Source: JAVVHH01 sp963835135
GTDB lineage: Bacteria > Pseudomonadota > Alphaproteobacteria > Acetobacterales > Acetobacteraceae
Direction: 5' to 3'
DNA: 64,000 nt
Assembly (NCBI GenBank): GCA_963835135.1
Contig: CAWIEF010000003.1
Coordinates: 1,054,001-1,118,000, forward strand
Position numbers and translations under genes: made by a program. Shown in pieces: positions 26,377 through 35,943 of the stretch (the stretch's first letter is position 1; each line of letters starts with the position of its first letter). Below the pieces are notes generated by a model. That model saw only the letters and a program-made list of their open reading frames with translations, did not search any database and was not told the origin of the DNA.

Positions 26377-29313
26377 TTACTGGCTGTTTTGCCTCAGTAC
26401 CATGCCGCTGCGCCCTGTCGAGTAGGGAACGGTCTCGCCCATGATCCCCTTCCACAACACCTCGTTGAAGAGCGCGACCGGAACGCGGTCCTCTTTCGAG
26501 AAGTCGAACCCGCGCGTCGCGTGCGCCCAATAGCTGGCGTCGTGCGTGGGCCCGAAATCGGGCCCCTCGGCGAACTGCACGTCGCTGGCCCTCTCGGCCA
26601 GTTGCAGCGTCGTGGTGGCCAGGACTCGCGAGGCCTGGGCGACGAAGCTCCAGGCGCCGTTGGATGACGTGTCGAACACGTCGGCCATCGGCCGCTGGTA
26701 GGCGGTGTTGAGATTGATGTGCTCGGTGCCGAGGATGTCCTCGATCGTCCGCAGCGCGCTCACCTGGTTGTAGCGCGTGCTGACCACGGCGCCCTGCTTG
26801 ACGTAGGGACCGACGACGTAGGTCGTCGAGCGGTGGCTGTCGTAATGGTCGGCGCCGTCCTGGCTGTCATCCTCGATCGAGATGATCAGGGTGTTGGCCG
26901 CATACTGGCTGTTGGCGACGGCCTGGATCAGGCGGGCGACCGAGTAGTCGTTGTCGGCCTGCTGGGTTTCCGGGCTGGTGAGGCCAGCCAGCGCCGTGCC
27001 GAAATTGCCCGTGTGGTCATGGGCGAGACGGACCAGCTCGAGCGTCGGCAACTGGCCATTGGCGACGTATTGCTGGAACTCGCGGTTCCACTCGTTGAAG
27101 CGCCACAGGTCCGGGTAGTTCTGGTCGAAGCCGCGGAAGTAGACATCCGTCTTGTCGACGAGCGCCGGGTTGAGCTCGCTGACCTGCACCACGCCGGAGT
27201 TGTAGGGGTCGGAGATCGGATTGGCGTTGGTGCCGATCGCGCCGACGTTGTTGGTCAGGAACCCGTAATTGCGCACGGTCCCGCCCGCCTTCAGCACGGC
27301 GTCGAAGATGTAGCCCAGCTGCTTGCCATACGGCGCGTCGGTCGCGGAATGATCGCCGGTGCCCGCCAGCAAATTGTTCTGCCCACCCGCATACTGGCTC
27401 GCCACCGCGGCGAACTGACCCGGCGGGTTGCTCGCCGCGTTGCGGCTCGCGATGTCGAGCTGGACCGGCACGTTACGGTTGGCGTTCTCGCCGTCATAGG
27501 ACAGGCCGCGGTCGATGAAGGCGTAATTGATCTGCTGCGTGATCGTCTCGGTGTTGGTGACCCGGCCCTGCAGCGACCACGACCAGCCGTCCATGCTGCC
27601 GTCGCCCGGATCCAGGAAGTTGTCGAGCGTAACGAATTGCTGCGAGAGGCGGTGGAAATTCGGCGTGATGCGCTTGCCGAACAGGGTCAGCGTCGGATCG
27701 CCGTTGGAGCCGTTGCCCAGGTCGCCGAGCAATTGGTCGAACGTCCGGTTCTCTTTGACGATGTAGATCACGTGCTGGATCTTCGAGCGCATGAACGCCA
27801 TCGTCGCCGCGTCCGACGCCGTGCTCTGGTTGGACGAGGGATAGAAGTTGTTCAGCGCCGCTTGCGCGGTGAGCGCCGGCAGGTCGCTCGCAGTCGGCAC
27901 GGCCCCGCTGACCAGCGACGCGTGCTCGAGCTGGAACTGATACTGGTTGTTCGCGGCCAGCGCGGCGTAATGCGCGGCCGTCCCGTCAGCGTAGGTGATG
28001 GTCGAGAAGGGCGGCGGGTCGCCGTAGTTGTAGCCGTAGCCCGGGTTCGGTCCGGTGTCGCTCTTACCGTTGATGACGTACATCCAGGTGCCGTCGGCGC
28101 TGAACGTGACGTCATGCGGCTCGTAGGCCGTGGGGATTAGGCCGGTGACCGTGCCGAGGCCATCGGCACCGAGCGGGATCACGGCGATCGTGTTGGCGCC
28201 GCTATTCACGGCATACAGCGTGTTGTTGTTGATGCTGACGGCGGTGGTTGCCGTGCCGGTCTGCGCCCCGAGGCCGGTGCTGGCCGGCGCACGCGCGTCG
28301 ATGCTGCCCACGATCGCGTTGGTGGCCGTGTTGATGACCGAGACCCGGTCGGCGTTGTCCTGCGCGACGTACAGCAGTGACTGGTCGGCGTTGAACGTCA
28401 TGCCTTCGGCGTTGCCGGCGAGCTTGATGCGGCTCACCAGGCGGCCCGGCGAGGCGCCGATCGCGACCACGTCGACCTCGCGGTCGCGGTCGGACGAGAC
28501 ATACGCCACCAGGTTGGCCCCGGTGCCCTTGAGCAATACGGCATACGGGTAGGTGCCGCCGGGAGCGCCATCCGTGCCCTCGTTGTAGGGCTGGAAAGGT
28601 CGCAAGTCGTGCTCGAACAGCACCGCCCTCGTGCTCGTGTCGATCACGCTGATGGAGTCGTTGAAGTTGTTCGCGACGACGAGACGGCTGCCGTCGGCCG
28701 AGATGTCCAGGCCCCCCGCGTTCGGCTCGACCACGGCGCCGAGCCCGGCGCCGGGCGTGTTGGCGCCGTGGTTCAGGGCGATCCGTCCGCTTGGCTCGAA
28801 ACCGTTGGCGCCCTTGGTGTAGGAATAGACCGCGTCATCCGCACCGCCGGTGCCGTACAACGTGTTGCCGTCGGGCGCCCAGACCAGGCCCACCCAGCTA
28901 TTGGTCTGCTTGAGCACCTGGAGCAGGGACGGGTTGGTCTTGTTCGCGCCACCGACGGCGTAGAGGAAGATATACTGCGTCGAGTTGGCGGCGTCGGTCG
29001 TCCCCGAACTGGCGTCGAGCGAGTTCTGGCCGGCGCAGATGATTGCCAGCGTGGTGCCATCCGGGCTGAGCTTTGAGCGCACCGCCATGCCGGCCACGAA
29101 GTTCGGATACTGGGGCAGATGCGGATTCAACAGTTGCTGGACGGAATTGGTCAGCTTCTGCGGCGTGACATACTGACCGGTCGGCAGCGGCAGCGTGCCG
29201 TTGTTGCCGTCGATGGCCGTGTTGTACTCGGCCAACGCGACGTGCGGCGCGACCAGCACACTGGACACCAGGAGAGCCGTCTTTATCAGGCCGGAGCCGT
29301 ACCGATTAAGCAA
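26377..29313 (-). CDS. Secreted YncE-type beta-propeller / phosphoesterase fusion
   Basis: A protein of about 978 residues. An N-terminal half of repeated beta-propeller blades (YncE-like; GGLDISADGSRLVVANNFNDSISVIDT, LLYVAQDNADRVSVINT, TLYAVNSGANTIAVI) is followed by an alkaline-phosphatase-superfamily phosphoesterase of the phospholipase C type from about 540, with IYIVKENRTFDQLLGDLG as metal and nucleophile region and AHDHTGN and SIEDDSQDGADHYDSHR as further metal ligands. The signal peptide (LIKTALLVSSVLVAPHVALA-EY) makes it periplasmic or secreted. Start choice: TTG at 29313 has AAAAAGG 7 bases upstream and puts the signal at the N-terminus; ATG at 29379 lacks a site. A phosphate-scavenging or phospholipid-cleaving role is inferred. 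Confidence 0.82.
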   Translation of the reverse strand: MLNRYGSGLIKTALLVSSVLVAPHVALAEYNTAIDGNNGTLPLPTGQYVTPQKLTNSVQQLLNPHLPQYPNFVAGMAVRSKLSPDGTTLAIICAGQNSLDASSGTTDAANSTQYIFLYAVGGANKTNPSLLQVLKQTNSWVGLVWAPDGNTLYGTGGADDAVYSYTKGANGFEPSGRIALNHGANTPGAGLGAVVEPNAGGLDISADGSRLVVANNFNDSISVIDTSTRAVLFEHDLRPFQPYNEGTDGAPGGTYPYAVLLKGTGANLVAYVSSDRDREVDVVAIGASPGRLVSRIKLAGNAEGMTFNADQSLLYVAQDNADRVSVINTATNAIVGSIDARAPASTGLGAQTGTATTAVSINNNTLYAVNSGANTIAVIPLGADGLGTVTGLIPTAYEPHDVTFSADGTWMYVINGKSDTGPNPGYGYNYGDPPPFSTITYADGTAAHYAALAANNQYQFQLEHASLVSGAVPTASDLPALTAQAALNNFYPSSNQSTASDAATMAFMRSKIQHVIYIVKENRTFDQLLGDLGNGSNGDPTLTLFGKRITPNFHRLSQQFVTLDNFLDPGDGSMDGWSWSLQGRVTNTETITQQINYAFIDRGLSYDGENANRNVPVQLDIASRNAASNPPGQFAAVASQYAGGQNNLLAGTGDHSATDAPYGKQLGYIFDAVLKAGGTVRNYGFLTNNVGAIGTNANPISDPYNSGVVQVSELNPALVDKTDVYFRGFDQNYPDLWRFNEWNREFQQYVANGQLPTLELVRLAHDHTGNFGTALAGLTSPETQQADNDYSVARLIQAVANSQYAANTLIISIEDDSQDGADHYDSHRSTTYVVGPYVKQGAVVSTRYNQVSALRTIEDILGTEHINLNTAYQRPMADVFDTSSNGAWSFVAQASRVLATTTLQLAERASDVQFAEGPDFGPTHDASYWAHATRGFDFSKEDRVPVALFNEVLWKGIMGETVPYSTGRSGMVLRQNSQ

Positions 29314-29497
29314 AGGATTGACCTTTTTGATGCATCTCGCGCGCACCAGACAACGAAACCGAGATGACCGTCGATCCATGTTCAAAGTCAGTTTGAAGAA
29401 AAGAAGATACAGCACCGAAGCGTGATCGGCCCCACCACCCAGCCCCGACCGTGTGCTGTTCGAACCCAACATGCCCGACGCACGGGGGCGGGGTTCG

Positions 29498-32400
29498 TTA
29501 CTCCGCCGGGTCGGCCACGTTGTCGCGCGGGGCGGACGTCTCCGGGCTCCGCACCCCTTTGCGGTAAGGCATCCGCAGCCGGTCGACCACCGGATAGAGG
29601 GATGGCAGGACCAGCAGGGTCAGCACTGTGGCGCTGATCAGGCCGCCGATGACCACGGTGGCAAGCGGGCGCTGCACCTCCGCCCCGGCGCTGGTCGCAA
29701 CCGCCATCGGCACGAACCCGATCGTCGCCACCAGGGCGGTCGTCAGCACTGGCCGCAGCCGCTTCTCGGCCGCATCCTGTGCGGCGTCGGCCGCGTCCTT
29801 GCCGCCCGCGCGCTCCTCGACGATGTAGCTGGCCAGCACCACGCCGTCGAGGATGGCGATGCCGAAGGTCGAGATGAACCCGATGAGCGCGGTCACGCTG
29901 AACGGCATGCCCCGAAGCACCAGCGCTACGATCCCGCCGGTCGCCGCCATCGGCACGTTCAAGAAGATCAGCCCCGCGATCTTGAGGCTGCCGAAATTGA
30001 GGTAGAGCAGCAGGAACACCAGCGCCAGCACGCCCGGCACCACCAGCTCCATCCGCGCCGTCGCGCTCTGCAGGTTCTGGAACTTGCCGCCCCAATCCAC
30101 CGTGTAGCCCGGCGGCGGCTTGACCTTGTCCCCCACCGCCGCCTGTGCCTCGGTGACGAAGCTTTGCACGTCGCGGCCATCCACGTTGATCTCGACGTTG
30201 ATGCGCCGCTTCAGTTGGTCGCGCAGCACCTGGGACGGCCCGTCGGCGACGGAAACCGTCGCCACGTCCGACAGCGGCACGGACTGCCCGTTCGCCAGCC
30301 CGACCGGCAGCGCGCCGATCTGCTCGGCGTTGCCCCGGGCCTCGGCGGGCAGGCGCACGACCACCGGCGTCTCGCTGTTGTCGTCGCCGTAGACGGTCCC
30401 GACCGTGCGCCCGCCGATGGCCGCCACCACCGCGAGCGCGTCGGACGCCGTCAGGCCGAAGCGCGCCAGCTTTGCGCGGTCCACCTGAACGGTGAGCGCC
30501 GGCAGGCCGTCCACGCGCTGTGCTTGCACGTCGCCCGCGCCCTTGACGGACTTGAGCACGGCAACCGCCTTGTCGGCCAGGTCGGTCAACGTGCTCAAAT
30601 CATGCCCGTAGAAGGTGAGCGACACGTCGGAGCGAACGCCTTGCAAGAGGTCGTCCATCCGCATCTGAATGGGCTGCGAGAACTCGAAATCCACCCCGGG
30701 GATCGCCGCCTTGACCTTGTCCTCCATCGCCGCCCGGATGCCGTCCTGCGTGCTGGCCGTCGTCCATTGGTCCTGCGGCTTGAGGATCACGTAGCTGTCC
30801 GTGCTCTGTACGCCCATCGGATCGGTCGGCGTCGCCGCGCTCCCGGTCTGCGAGACCACGGTCTCCACGTCCGGAAACGATCGCAGCACACGCTCGATGT
30901 CGCCCACGATCCGCAGCGAGGCATCGAGGTTGATGCTCGGCAGCTTGTTGGAGGTGACCACGATCGCGCCCTCGGAGAGCTGCGGGATGAACTCGCCGCC
31001 GAGCCCGGTCGCGAGGAACACCGAGCCCGCAAACAGCGCCAGCGCCACCCCGCCGGTGATCCAGGGATGCGCGCTGGTGCGCTTGAGCACCGGCGTGTAC
31101 CCGCGCCTCGCCCAGCGCACGACGAATGTGTCCCGCTCACTCGCCGTCCTGCTGAGGAAGGCCGCCGACAGGGCCGGCACGACCAGCACGGTGACGAGCA
31201 GCGCGCTGATCAGCGCCATGATCACCACGAGCGCCATCGGCCGGAACATCTTGCCCTCGATGTCCTGCAGGGACAGCACCGGCAGATAAACCATCGTGAT
31301 GATCACGACGGAGAACACGACCGGGCGCGCCACCTCGGCCGCGGCTGCGGGAACGATGCTGACCGGATCGGCGTCCGCGCCGGCGGCGCTTTGCCGACGC
31401 AGCACGTTCTCGACCAGCACGACCGCCCCGTCCACGATCAGCCCGAAATCCAGCGCGCCCAAGCTCATCAGGTTGCCGGAGATGCCGAACGCCCGCATGC
31501 CGGCGAACGCCATCATCATCGCGATCGGGATCACCGCCGCCACGATCAGCCCGGCCCGCAAGCCCCCCAGCATCAGCAGCAGAATGCCGATCACCAGCAG
31601 CGCGCCCTCGCCCAGATTGTGCTCGACCGTGCTGATGGCCCGCCCGATCAGGTCCGAGCGGTCATAGAAGGTGTGGATCTCGACACCCGGGGGAAGCTGC
31701 TTCTGAACCTCGGCCATCTTGGCCTTCAGCGGGCCGAGCACGGCGCTCGCGTTCAGCCCATATTGCATGTCGGCGACCCCAAGGATGGTCTCGCCCTTGC
31801 CGTTCTGCGTCACCGCCCCGAGGCGGACCTTGGGCGCCATCGTCACCGCGGCCACGTCGCCCACCGTGACCGGCACGCCGCCGAGCGACGCCGTCTTCAG
31901 CACGATCGCCGCGATGTCGTCCTTGCTCTGGGCGAGCGCCAGGCCGCGGACGATCTCCTGCTGGTCGTTGCGCTCGACATAGGCGCCGCCGCGCGCCTGG
32001 TTGTTGGCCTCGATCGCCTCATAGACCTGCGGGATCGTCAGGCCGACCGCGCGCAGCCGCTCCGGCGAGAGCTGGACCTCGTACGTCTGCAGCTCGCCGC
32101 CGTAGATGTCGACCGCCACGATGCCCGGCACCAGGCGAAGCTGCGGCACGATCTGATACTGCAGCATCTGATACAGCTGCAGCGGGGTGTACCCGGGGCC
32201 ACGCAGCTCGAACTCCAAGATCTCGCCCAGCCCGGTGGCGAACGGGCCCTCTGCAGGCGTGCCCACGCCGGGCGGCATCGCCTCTTTGGCCTGCTGCAAC
32301 CGCTCGAACACCTGCGCCCGCGCCGTCTGCACGTCCGCGCCGTCCTCGAACGTGACATACACGGCCGACAGCCCGAACCGCGAGGTCGAGCGCAGGTCGC

Positions 32401-32635
32401 GCATCTGCGGCAACCCGGTCATCTGCATCTCGATCGGGATCGTCACCAGCCGCTCGACCTCGAGCGGCCCCAACCCGGTGGCCTCCGTCAGGATCAGCAC
32501 CTGCTTGGGCGAGATGTCCGGCACCGCGTCGATCGCAAGGTTCTGGAGGTTCAACCAGCCGCCTGCGATCACCGCGAGCGCCAGCACGATCACGAGCCAT
32601 CGCCGCGCCACCAGGCCGCCGAAAAACCGCTCCAT
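29498..32635 (-). CDS. czcA: Heavy-metal efflux RND pump, CzcA/CusA family
   Basis: A 1045-residue inner-membrane RND transporter, full family length, with twelve helices and two large periplasmic loops. The fourth helix carries DFGLIVDGAVVLVEN (around residues 400-415), the D-x5-D-x6-E proton-relay pattern of CzcA-type divalent cation pumps. Other marks are the N-terminal AIDAVPDISPKQVLI and GLGEILEFEL. It should drive proton-coupled export of Zn, Co, Cd or a similar ion from periplasm or cytoplasm; ion choice cannot be fixed by eye. It is the last gene of a minus-strand czcC-czcB-czcA operon, starting 5 bases after the adaptor stop. No metal-sensing regulator is adjacent. Confidence 0.93.
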   Translation of the reverse strand: MERFFGGLVARRWLVIVLALAVIAGGWLNLQNLAIDAVPDISPKQVLILTEATGLGPLEVERLVTIPIEMQMTGLPQMRDLRSTSRFGLSAVYVTFEDGADVQTARAQVFERLQQAKEAMPPGVGTPAEGPFATGLGEILEFELRGPGYTPLQLYQMLQYQIVPQLRLVPGIVAVDIYGGELQTYEVQLSPERLRAVGLTIPQVYEAIEANNQARGGAYVERNDQQEIVRGLALAQSKDDIAAIVLKTASLGGVPVTVGDVAAVTMAPKVRLGAVTQNGKGETILGVADMQYGLNASAVLGPLKAKMAEVQKQLPPGVEIHTFYDRSDLIGRAISTVEHNLGEGALLVIGILLLMLGGLRAGLIVAAVIPIAMMMAFAGMRAFGISGNLMSLGALDFGLIVDGAVVLVENVLRRQSAAGADADPVSIVPAAAAEVARPVVFSVVIITMVYLPVLSLQDIEGKMFRPMALVVIMALISALLVTVLVVPALSAAFLSRTASERDTFVVRWARRGYTPVLKRTSAHPWITGGVALALFAGSVFLATGLGGEFIPQLSEGAIVVTSNKLPSINLDASLRIVGDIERVLRSFPDVETVVSQTGSAATPTDPMGVQSTDSYVILKPQDQWTTASTQDGIRAAMEDKVKAAIPGVDFEFSQPIQMRMDDLLQGVRSDVSLTFYGHDLSTLTDLADKAVAVLKSVKGAGDVQAQRVDGLPALTVQVDRAKLARFGLTASDALAVVAAIGGRTVGTVYGDDNSETPVVVRLPAEARGNAEQIGALPVGLANGQSVPLSDVATVSVADGPSQVLRDQLKRRINVEINVDGRDVQSFVTEAQAAVGDKVKPPPGYTVDWGGKFQNLQSATARMELVVPGVLALVFLLLYLNFGSLKIAGLIFLNVPMAATGGIVALVLRGMPFSVTALIGFISTFGIAILDGVVLASYIVEERAGGKDAADAAQDAAEKRLRPVLTTALVATIGFVPMAVATSAGAEVQRPLATVVIGGLISATVLTLLVLPSLYPVVDRLRMPYRKGVRSPETSAPRDNVADPAE

Positions 32636-32640
32636 CCGCC

Positions 32641-33792
32641 CTAGCCGCCCAGCATTGATTTTTGCAGCAGCGCCTTCAGCTCGAAGCTGCCCTGGGTGAC
32701 GACGGTATCGCCCGCAGCGATCCCCCGCCTGATCTCCACCAAATTCTGCCGCTCCGCGCCCACCTCGACCTCGTGGCTCCGGAACTTGCCGCCGTCCATC
32801 GGGGTGAACACGACCCGCTTGTCCTTGATGAGCTGAACGGCCGCCTCCGGAACCACGACCGACTCGCGATCCAGGTCGCGGGTCACCGTTACGTCGAGGT
32901 ACATGCCCACGCGCAGCGCCCGATCGGGGTTGGCCAGGACGATGCGCACCGGCAGCGTGCGCGACTGCGGATCCAGCGCCGCCGCGAGCGTGGCGATGCG
33001 CCCGTCCCAGCGCCGGTCCTTACTCCCGGCCAGGCTGACCTGCACCCGGTCGCCCACGGCGACGCTGGCCGCGCTGCTCTCGGGCACCTGCGCCAGCACC
33101 ATGATAGTCGAGAGATCCGCCACCATCATCGTCTCGCCGCTCGCGCCCAACACCTCGCCGGGGGTGGCACTGACCGTCGCCACCACGCCGCCGATGGGCG
33201 TCTTCAGCCCGGCGATGCCAGCCGGACCCAGCGGATCGAGGCGCGCGACGTCAGCCTCCAGCGCGCTCACCCGCGCACGGCCGGCCTCCTCGGCCGCCTT
33301 GGCCTGAGCCAGGACGAGACGCCGCCGGTCGGCCTCGGCCACGGCCAAGGAGCCGTCGCGCGCCAGGATCTGGCCCCGCCGGAGCGCATTGGCCGCGACG
33401 GAAACGCCAGCCTGGGCCTCGTGCAATCCCGCCCGCCCGGCTGCGAGATTCTGCTGGCTGCTCGCCAGGCCAGGCATCTCGAGCTCGGCCAGGACTTGCC
33501 CGGCGGTAACGACGTCGCCGGGCGCCACACGCAGCCGAAGCACGCGCGCCTCACCGAACGGGCGCAGGACAGCGACGTGCCCAGGATCGAAGCCGACGGT
33601 CCCAGGCACGTGCAGCGCTTCGGTGATCTCCTGCCGTTTGGCCGTGGCGAGCCGAAGCTCGATCGTCTTCTGCTGCTCCTGAGTCATCTCGACCACGCCG
33701 GGCGGATCTTTGGCCCCCGCATTGGGCGCCTCGGCGGCCTGCACCGCCACGGGCGCTGCCAGGCCGAGCATCACGGTCGCCCACCGTCTCAT
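32641..33792 (-). CDS. czcB: RND periplasmic adaptor, CzcB family
   Basis: A 383-residue membrane-fusion protein with a signal peptide (residues 1-18, cleavage near VQA-AE). The order is barrel-sandwich strand (VLRPFGEARVLRLRVAPGDVVTAGQVLAELEMP), an alpha-hairpin (about 115-180), the returning lipoyl half (LKTPIGGVVATVSATPGEVLGASGETMMVADLS) and the beta-barrel (VPESSAASVAVGDRVQVSLAG) with membrane-proximal tail VVTQGSFELKALLQKSMLGG. It links the CzcA-like pump to the outer-membrane channel. No extended His-rich metal-binding N-terminus is present. The ATG overlaps the CzcC-like stop by ATGA. Confidence 0.9.
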   Translation of the reverse strand: MRRWATVMLGLAAPVAVQAAEAPNAGAKDPPGVVEMTQEQQKTIELRLATAKRQEITEALHVPGTVGFDPGHVAVLRPFGEARVLRLRVAPGDVVTAGQVLAELEMPGLASSQQNLAAGRAGLHEAQAGVSVAANALRRGQILARDGSLAVAEADRRRLVLAQAKAAEEAGRARVSALEADVARLDPLGPAGIAGLKTPIGGVVATVSATPGEVLGASGETMMVADLSTIMVLAQVPESSAASVAVGDRVQVSLAGSKDRRWDGRIATLAAALDPQSRTLPVRIVLANPDRALRVGMYLDVTVTRDLDRESVVVPEAAVQLIKDKRVVFTPMDGGKFRSHEVEVGAERQNLVEIRRGIAAGDTVVTQGSFELKALLQKSMLGG

Positions 33793-35102
33793 GGCAGGCG
33801 CCCTTGCGCCAAGTCCAGGCGGATCGCGGCGGCGCTCAGGCTGGTCCGGGCCTTGTCCCGAGCCAGGCCCGCGTCGAGCGCCATCGCGTTCGCCCTCGTG
33901 AGCTCGATGAACGGCATCTCTCCCAATCTCCAGGCGCGCTCGATCTGCCCTCGCCGCTTCTCGAGGTCGGCATAGGCCCGTTCCGCCGCCGCTCGCCCAC
34001 GCCGGCTGCCGTCCAGCTCGAGCTCGGCCTGCCGAAGGCCCAGGAGCACGTCGCGTCGAGCCAGCTCCTGGCTCACCCGAGCCTGCGTCAGTTGTGCCTC
34101 CGCCGCCGCGCGCAGCGGCGCGTTGCGGGCCTCCGTCGCGAAATGGAACCGGAACGTCACGCCGAACCGCGTGTCCCAGCGCGTGCCCGGCTGCTTCTCG
34201 TTGATCCCCTGGACGCCGATCTCGGGATCGTCCCGGTTCTGTATCCCGACCAGGCGCAGGTTGGCCTCGGCCGCCTCGACTTGGCGGCTGGCGGCGATCA
34301 GGCGCGGATGAGCCGCGAGCATCGCCTCGACCGGGCCTGGCGCCCGGGCCGCAGGCGCGAGGTCGAGCACGGGAACCTGCTCGGTGCCGACCAACATCGC
34401 GAGCGCGGCCTCGGCCGACCTCAGCTGTAACTCGGCCGCGCTGAGCGCCACCTCCGCGCTGGAGGCGTCCGCCTGTGCCGCGAGCGCATCGCTGTCCGAC
34501 GATTCGCCGGCCGCGAACCGATGCGACAGATCGGCTGCCAAGGCCCGGTTGGTCGCCAGTCGCCGTGCGGCCACGTCCCGCCCGTTGGCGGCCAGCGTCG
34601 CGTTGACCACGACCTCGAGCACGTCGCGCGCGAGTTGCAGGTGCGCGGCCTCGACGTCGGCCGTCACCACCAGGCTGTCCGCCGCCGCGCGCCGTTGGGT
34701 CGCGGTGCCTTCCCCCGGAAGCCAGAGCGGCGTGCTGAGTTCGACCTGGCTGGTCACGTAGCCGTAATTGCTGCCGGCGAGCCGGTCGTTCACGTGGCTG
34801 CCCGTGGCGCTCGGCGCATTGGGCGTCAGCGCGCCGCCGACGACGTATCCGGCAGCCGCCTGGTTCTGCCGCGCCGCGAGCACGTCCCGCTGCGGGAACC
34901 GGCTCCACGCGATCGCCACCGCCTCATGCATGGTGAGCGGCATCCGAGCGGCCGGCCGCGCATCCATCGCGGGACGGGGGCGCTGCGCCGGTTGGGCACC
35001 GGCCGGATGCATCCCGAGCCCGGCCGTGAGATCCAGCGTCAACAGCCAAGTCGCAGCCCGGCCAGCGCCGAGGAAAGCGCCTAAGATGTACCGATTGAAC
35101 AA
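33789..35102 (-). CDS. czcC: Outer-membrane efflux channel, CzcC/TolC family
   Basis: About 437 residues. The protein has the TolC-type double repeat of long helices: ARMPLTMHEAVAIAWSRFP opens the first, and LIAASRQVEAAEANLRLVG to LAQGRLP the second. ELSTPLWLPGEG and GVTFRFHFATEARNAPLRAAAEAQL are the inserted strands typical of CzcC. The start is uncertain: TTG at 35102 gives a signal-like N-terminus (LFNRYILGAFLGAGRAATWLLTL) with GGAGG 12 bases upstream; an upstream in-frame extension to 35255 looks non-coding. It is the first gene of the efflux operon, divergent from the gene at 35286, so the 183-base gap between them should hold the promoter. Confidence 0.85.
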   Translation of the reverse strand: MFNRYILGAFLGAGRAATWLLTLDLTAGLGMHPAGAQPAQRPRPAMDARPAARMPLTMHEAVAIAWSRFPQRDVLAARQNQAAAGYVVGGALTPNAPSATGSHVNDRLAGSNYGYVTSQVELSTPLWLPGEGTATQRRAAADSLVVTADVEAAHLQLARDVLEVVVNATLAANGRDVAARRLATNRALAADLSHRFAAGESSDSDALAAQADASSAEVALSAAELQLRSAEAALAMLVGTEQVPVLDLAPAARAPGPVEAMLAAHPRLIAASRQVEAAEANLRLVGIQNRDDPEIGVQGINEKQPGTRWDTRFGVTFRFHFATEARNAPLRAAAEAQLTQARVSQELARRDVLLGLRQAELELDGSRRGRAAAERAYADLEKRRGQIERAWRLGEMPFIELTRANAMALDAGLARDKARTSLSAAAIRLDLAQGRLP

Positions 35103-35285
35103 AGCGCTCGAGGTCCTCCGACGAGCTATGAACGCCCCTGGAAGCGTTTGGATCGATCGCCGCCCGCAAAAGTCAGCACGACCGGTCGGCCAGGCCGGCC
35201 GGAGCCGCCCTGGACCACCCCACCACCCGACGCACGTCACCCAACCCTCTTGCACTCGCTCCTAGGAATATGTTCTCTCCCCGCC

Positions 35286-35846
35286 ATGTCCATCCCGCTG
35301 CCACCTCCAGAAACGCCCGAGCAGCGCAAGGCACGCCAATTCACCGTCCTGCACCACGTCGGCCTCATGGCCCACGACCTCTCCACCGACGCTCACGCCC
35401 GCGCCAAGGAACAACTCGCCACCAAGCGCGCCCAGCCCAAGCCGCCGCACCCGACCGCCGAGCGCGAGATCGACTACGCCGCCACCTTCGCCAGCCTCGT
35501 CCGCGCCGTCCGCCAGGCCATCGCCCTCGAGCACCGCCTCGACGCACCGACCCGCACCCGCCCCGCCTATCGCGACGCCGCGCCCCTCGCCGATCCGCGC
35601 CGCATCCTGCTCCGCCGCGTCTTCCACGACGCCGTCGCCAAGCACCCCGACGCCCCCCGCCTCCGCCGCGAGAGCGACACCCGCATCGACGACGAACTTC
35701 GGGCCGATCCGGACCACCTCGTCCCCATCCAGGACCACCTCGTCACCCTGCACAACACCCTGCAGATCGACCTCGACCTCAGCCGCATCCCCGACGAACT
35801 CCTCGGCATGCCGAAGCGCCCGCCCCCCTTCCCCGACCCATCCTGA
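35286..35846 (+). CDS. Conserved hypothetical protein, Arg/Pro-rich
   Basis: A 186-residue cytoplasmic protein starting at ATG 35286. It is rich in Arg, Ala, Asp and Pro, with a predicted helical centre (REIDYAATFASLVRAVRQAIALEHRLD) and an acidic-basic mixture in RRILLRRVFHDAVAKHP and RRESDTRIDDELRADPDHL. No catalytic motif, signal peptide or membrane segment is seen and I do not recognise the family. Codon usage matches its neighbours, supporting a real gene. It is divergent from the metal-efflux operon and is followed after 97 bases by the flavin monooxygenase gene. Confidence 0.6.
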   Translation: MSIPLPPPETPEQRKARQFTVLHHVGLMAHDLSTDAHARAKEQLATKRAQPKPPHPTAEREIDYAATFASLVRAVRQAIALEHRLDAPTRTRPAYRDAAPLADPRRILLRRVFHDAVAKHPDAPRLRRESDTRIDDELRADPDHLVPIQDHLVTLHNTLQIDLDLSRIPDELLGMPKRPPPFPDPS

Positions 35847-35943
35847 CCAACCGGCGCGTCCGCACCGCATGGATTCACGCCACCGATAGCCCCCGCCCCC
35901 GCACTGTGCGAAACCGTCGCGTCCGAGAACGCGAGGGGGCCTC

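Noticed and set aside
29453..32644. A 1063-codon plus-strand frame opposite the CzcA-like pump
   Set aside because: His/Arg/Asp-rich antisense translation; the minus-strand reading is a full-length RND transporter.
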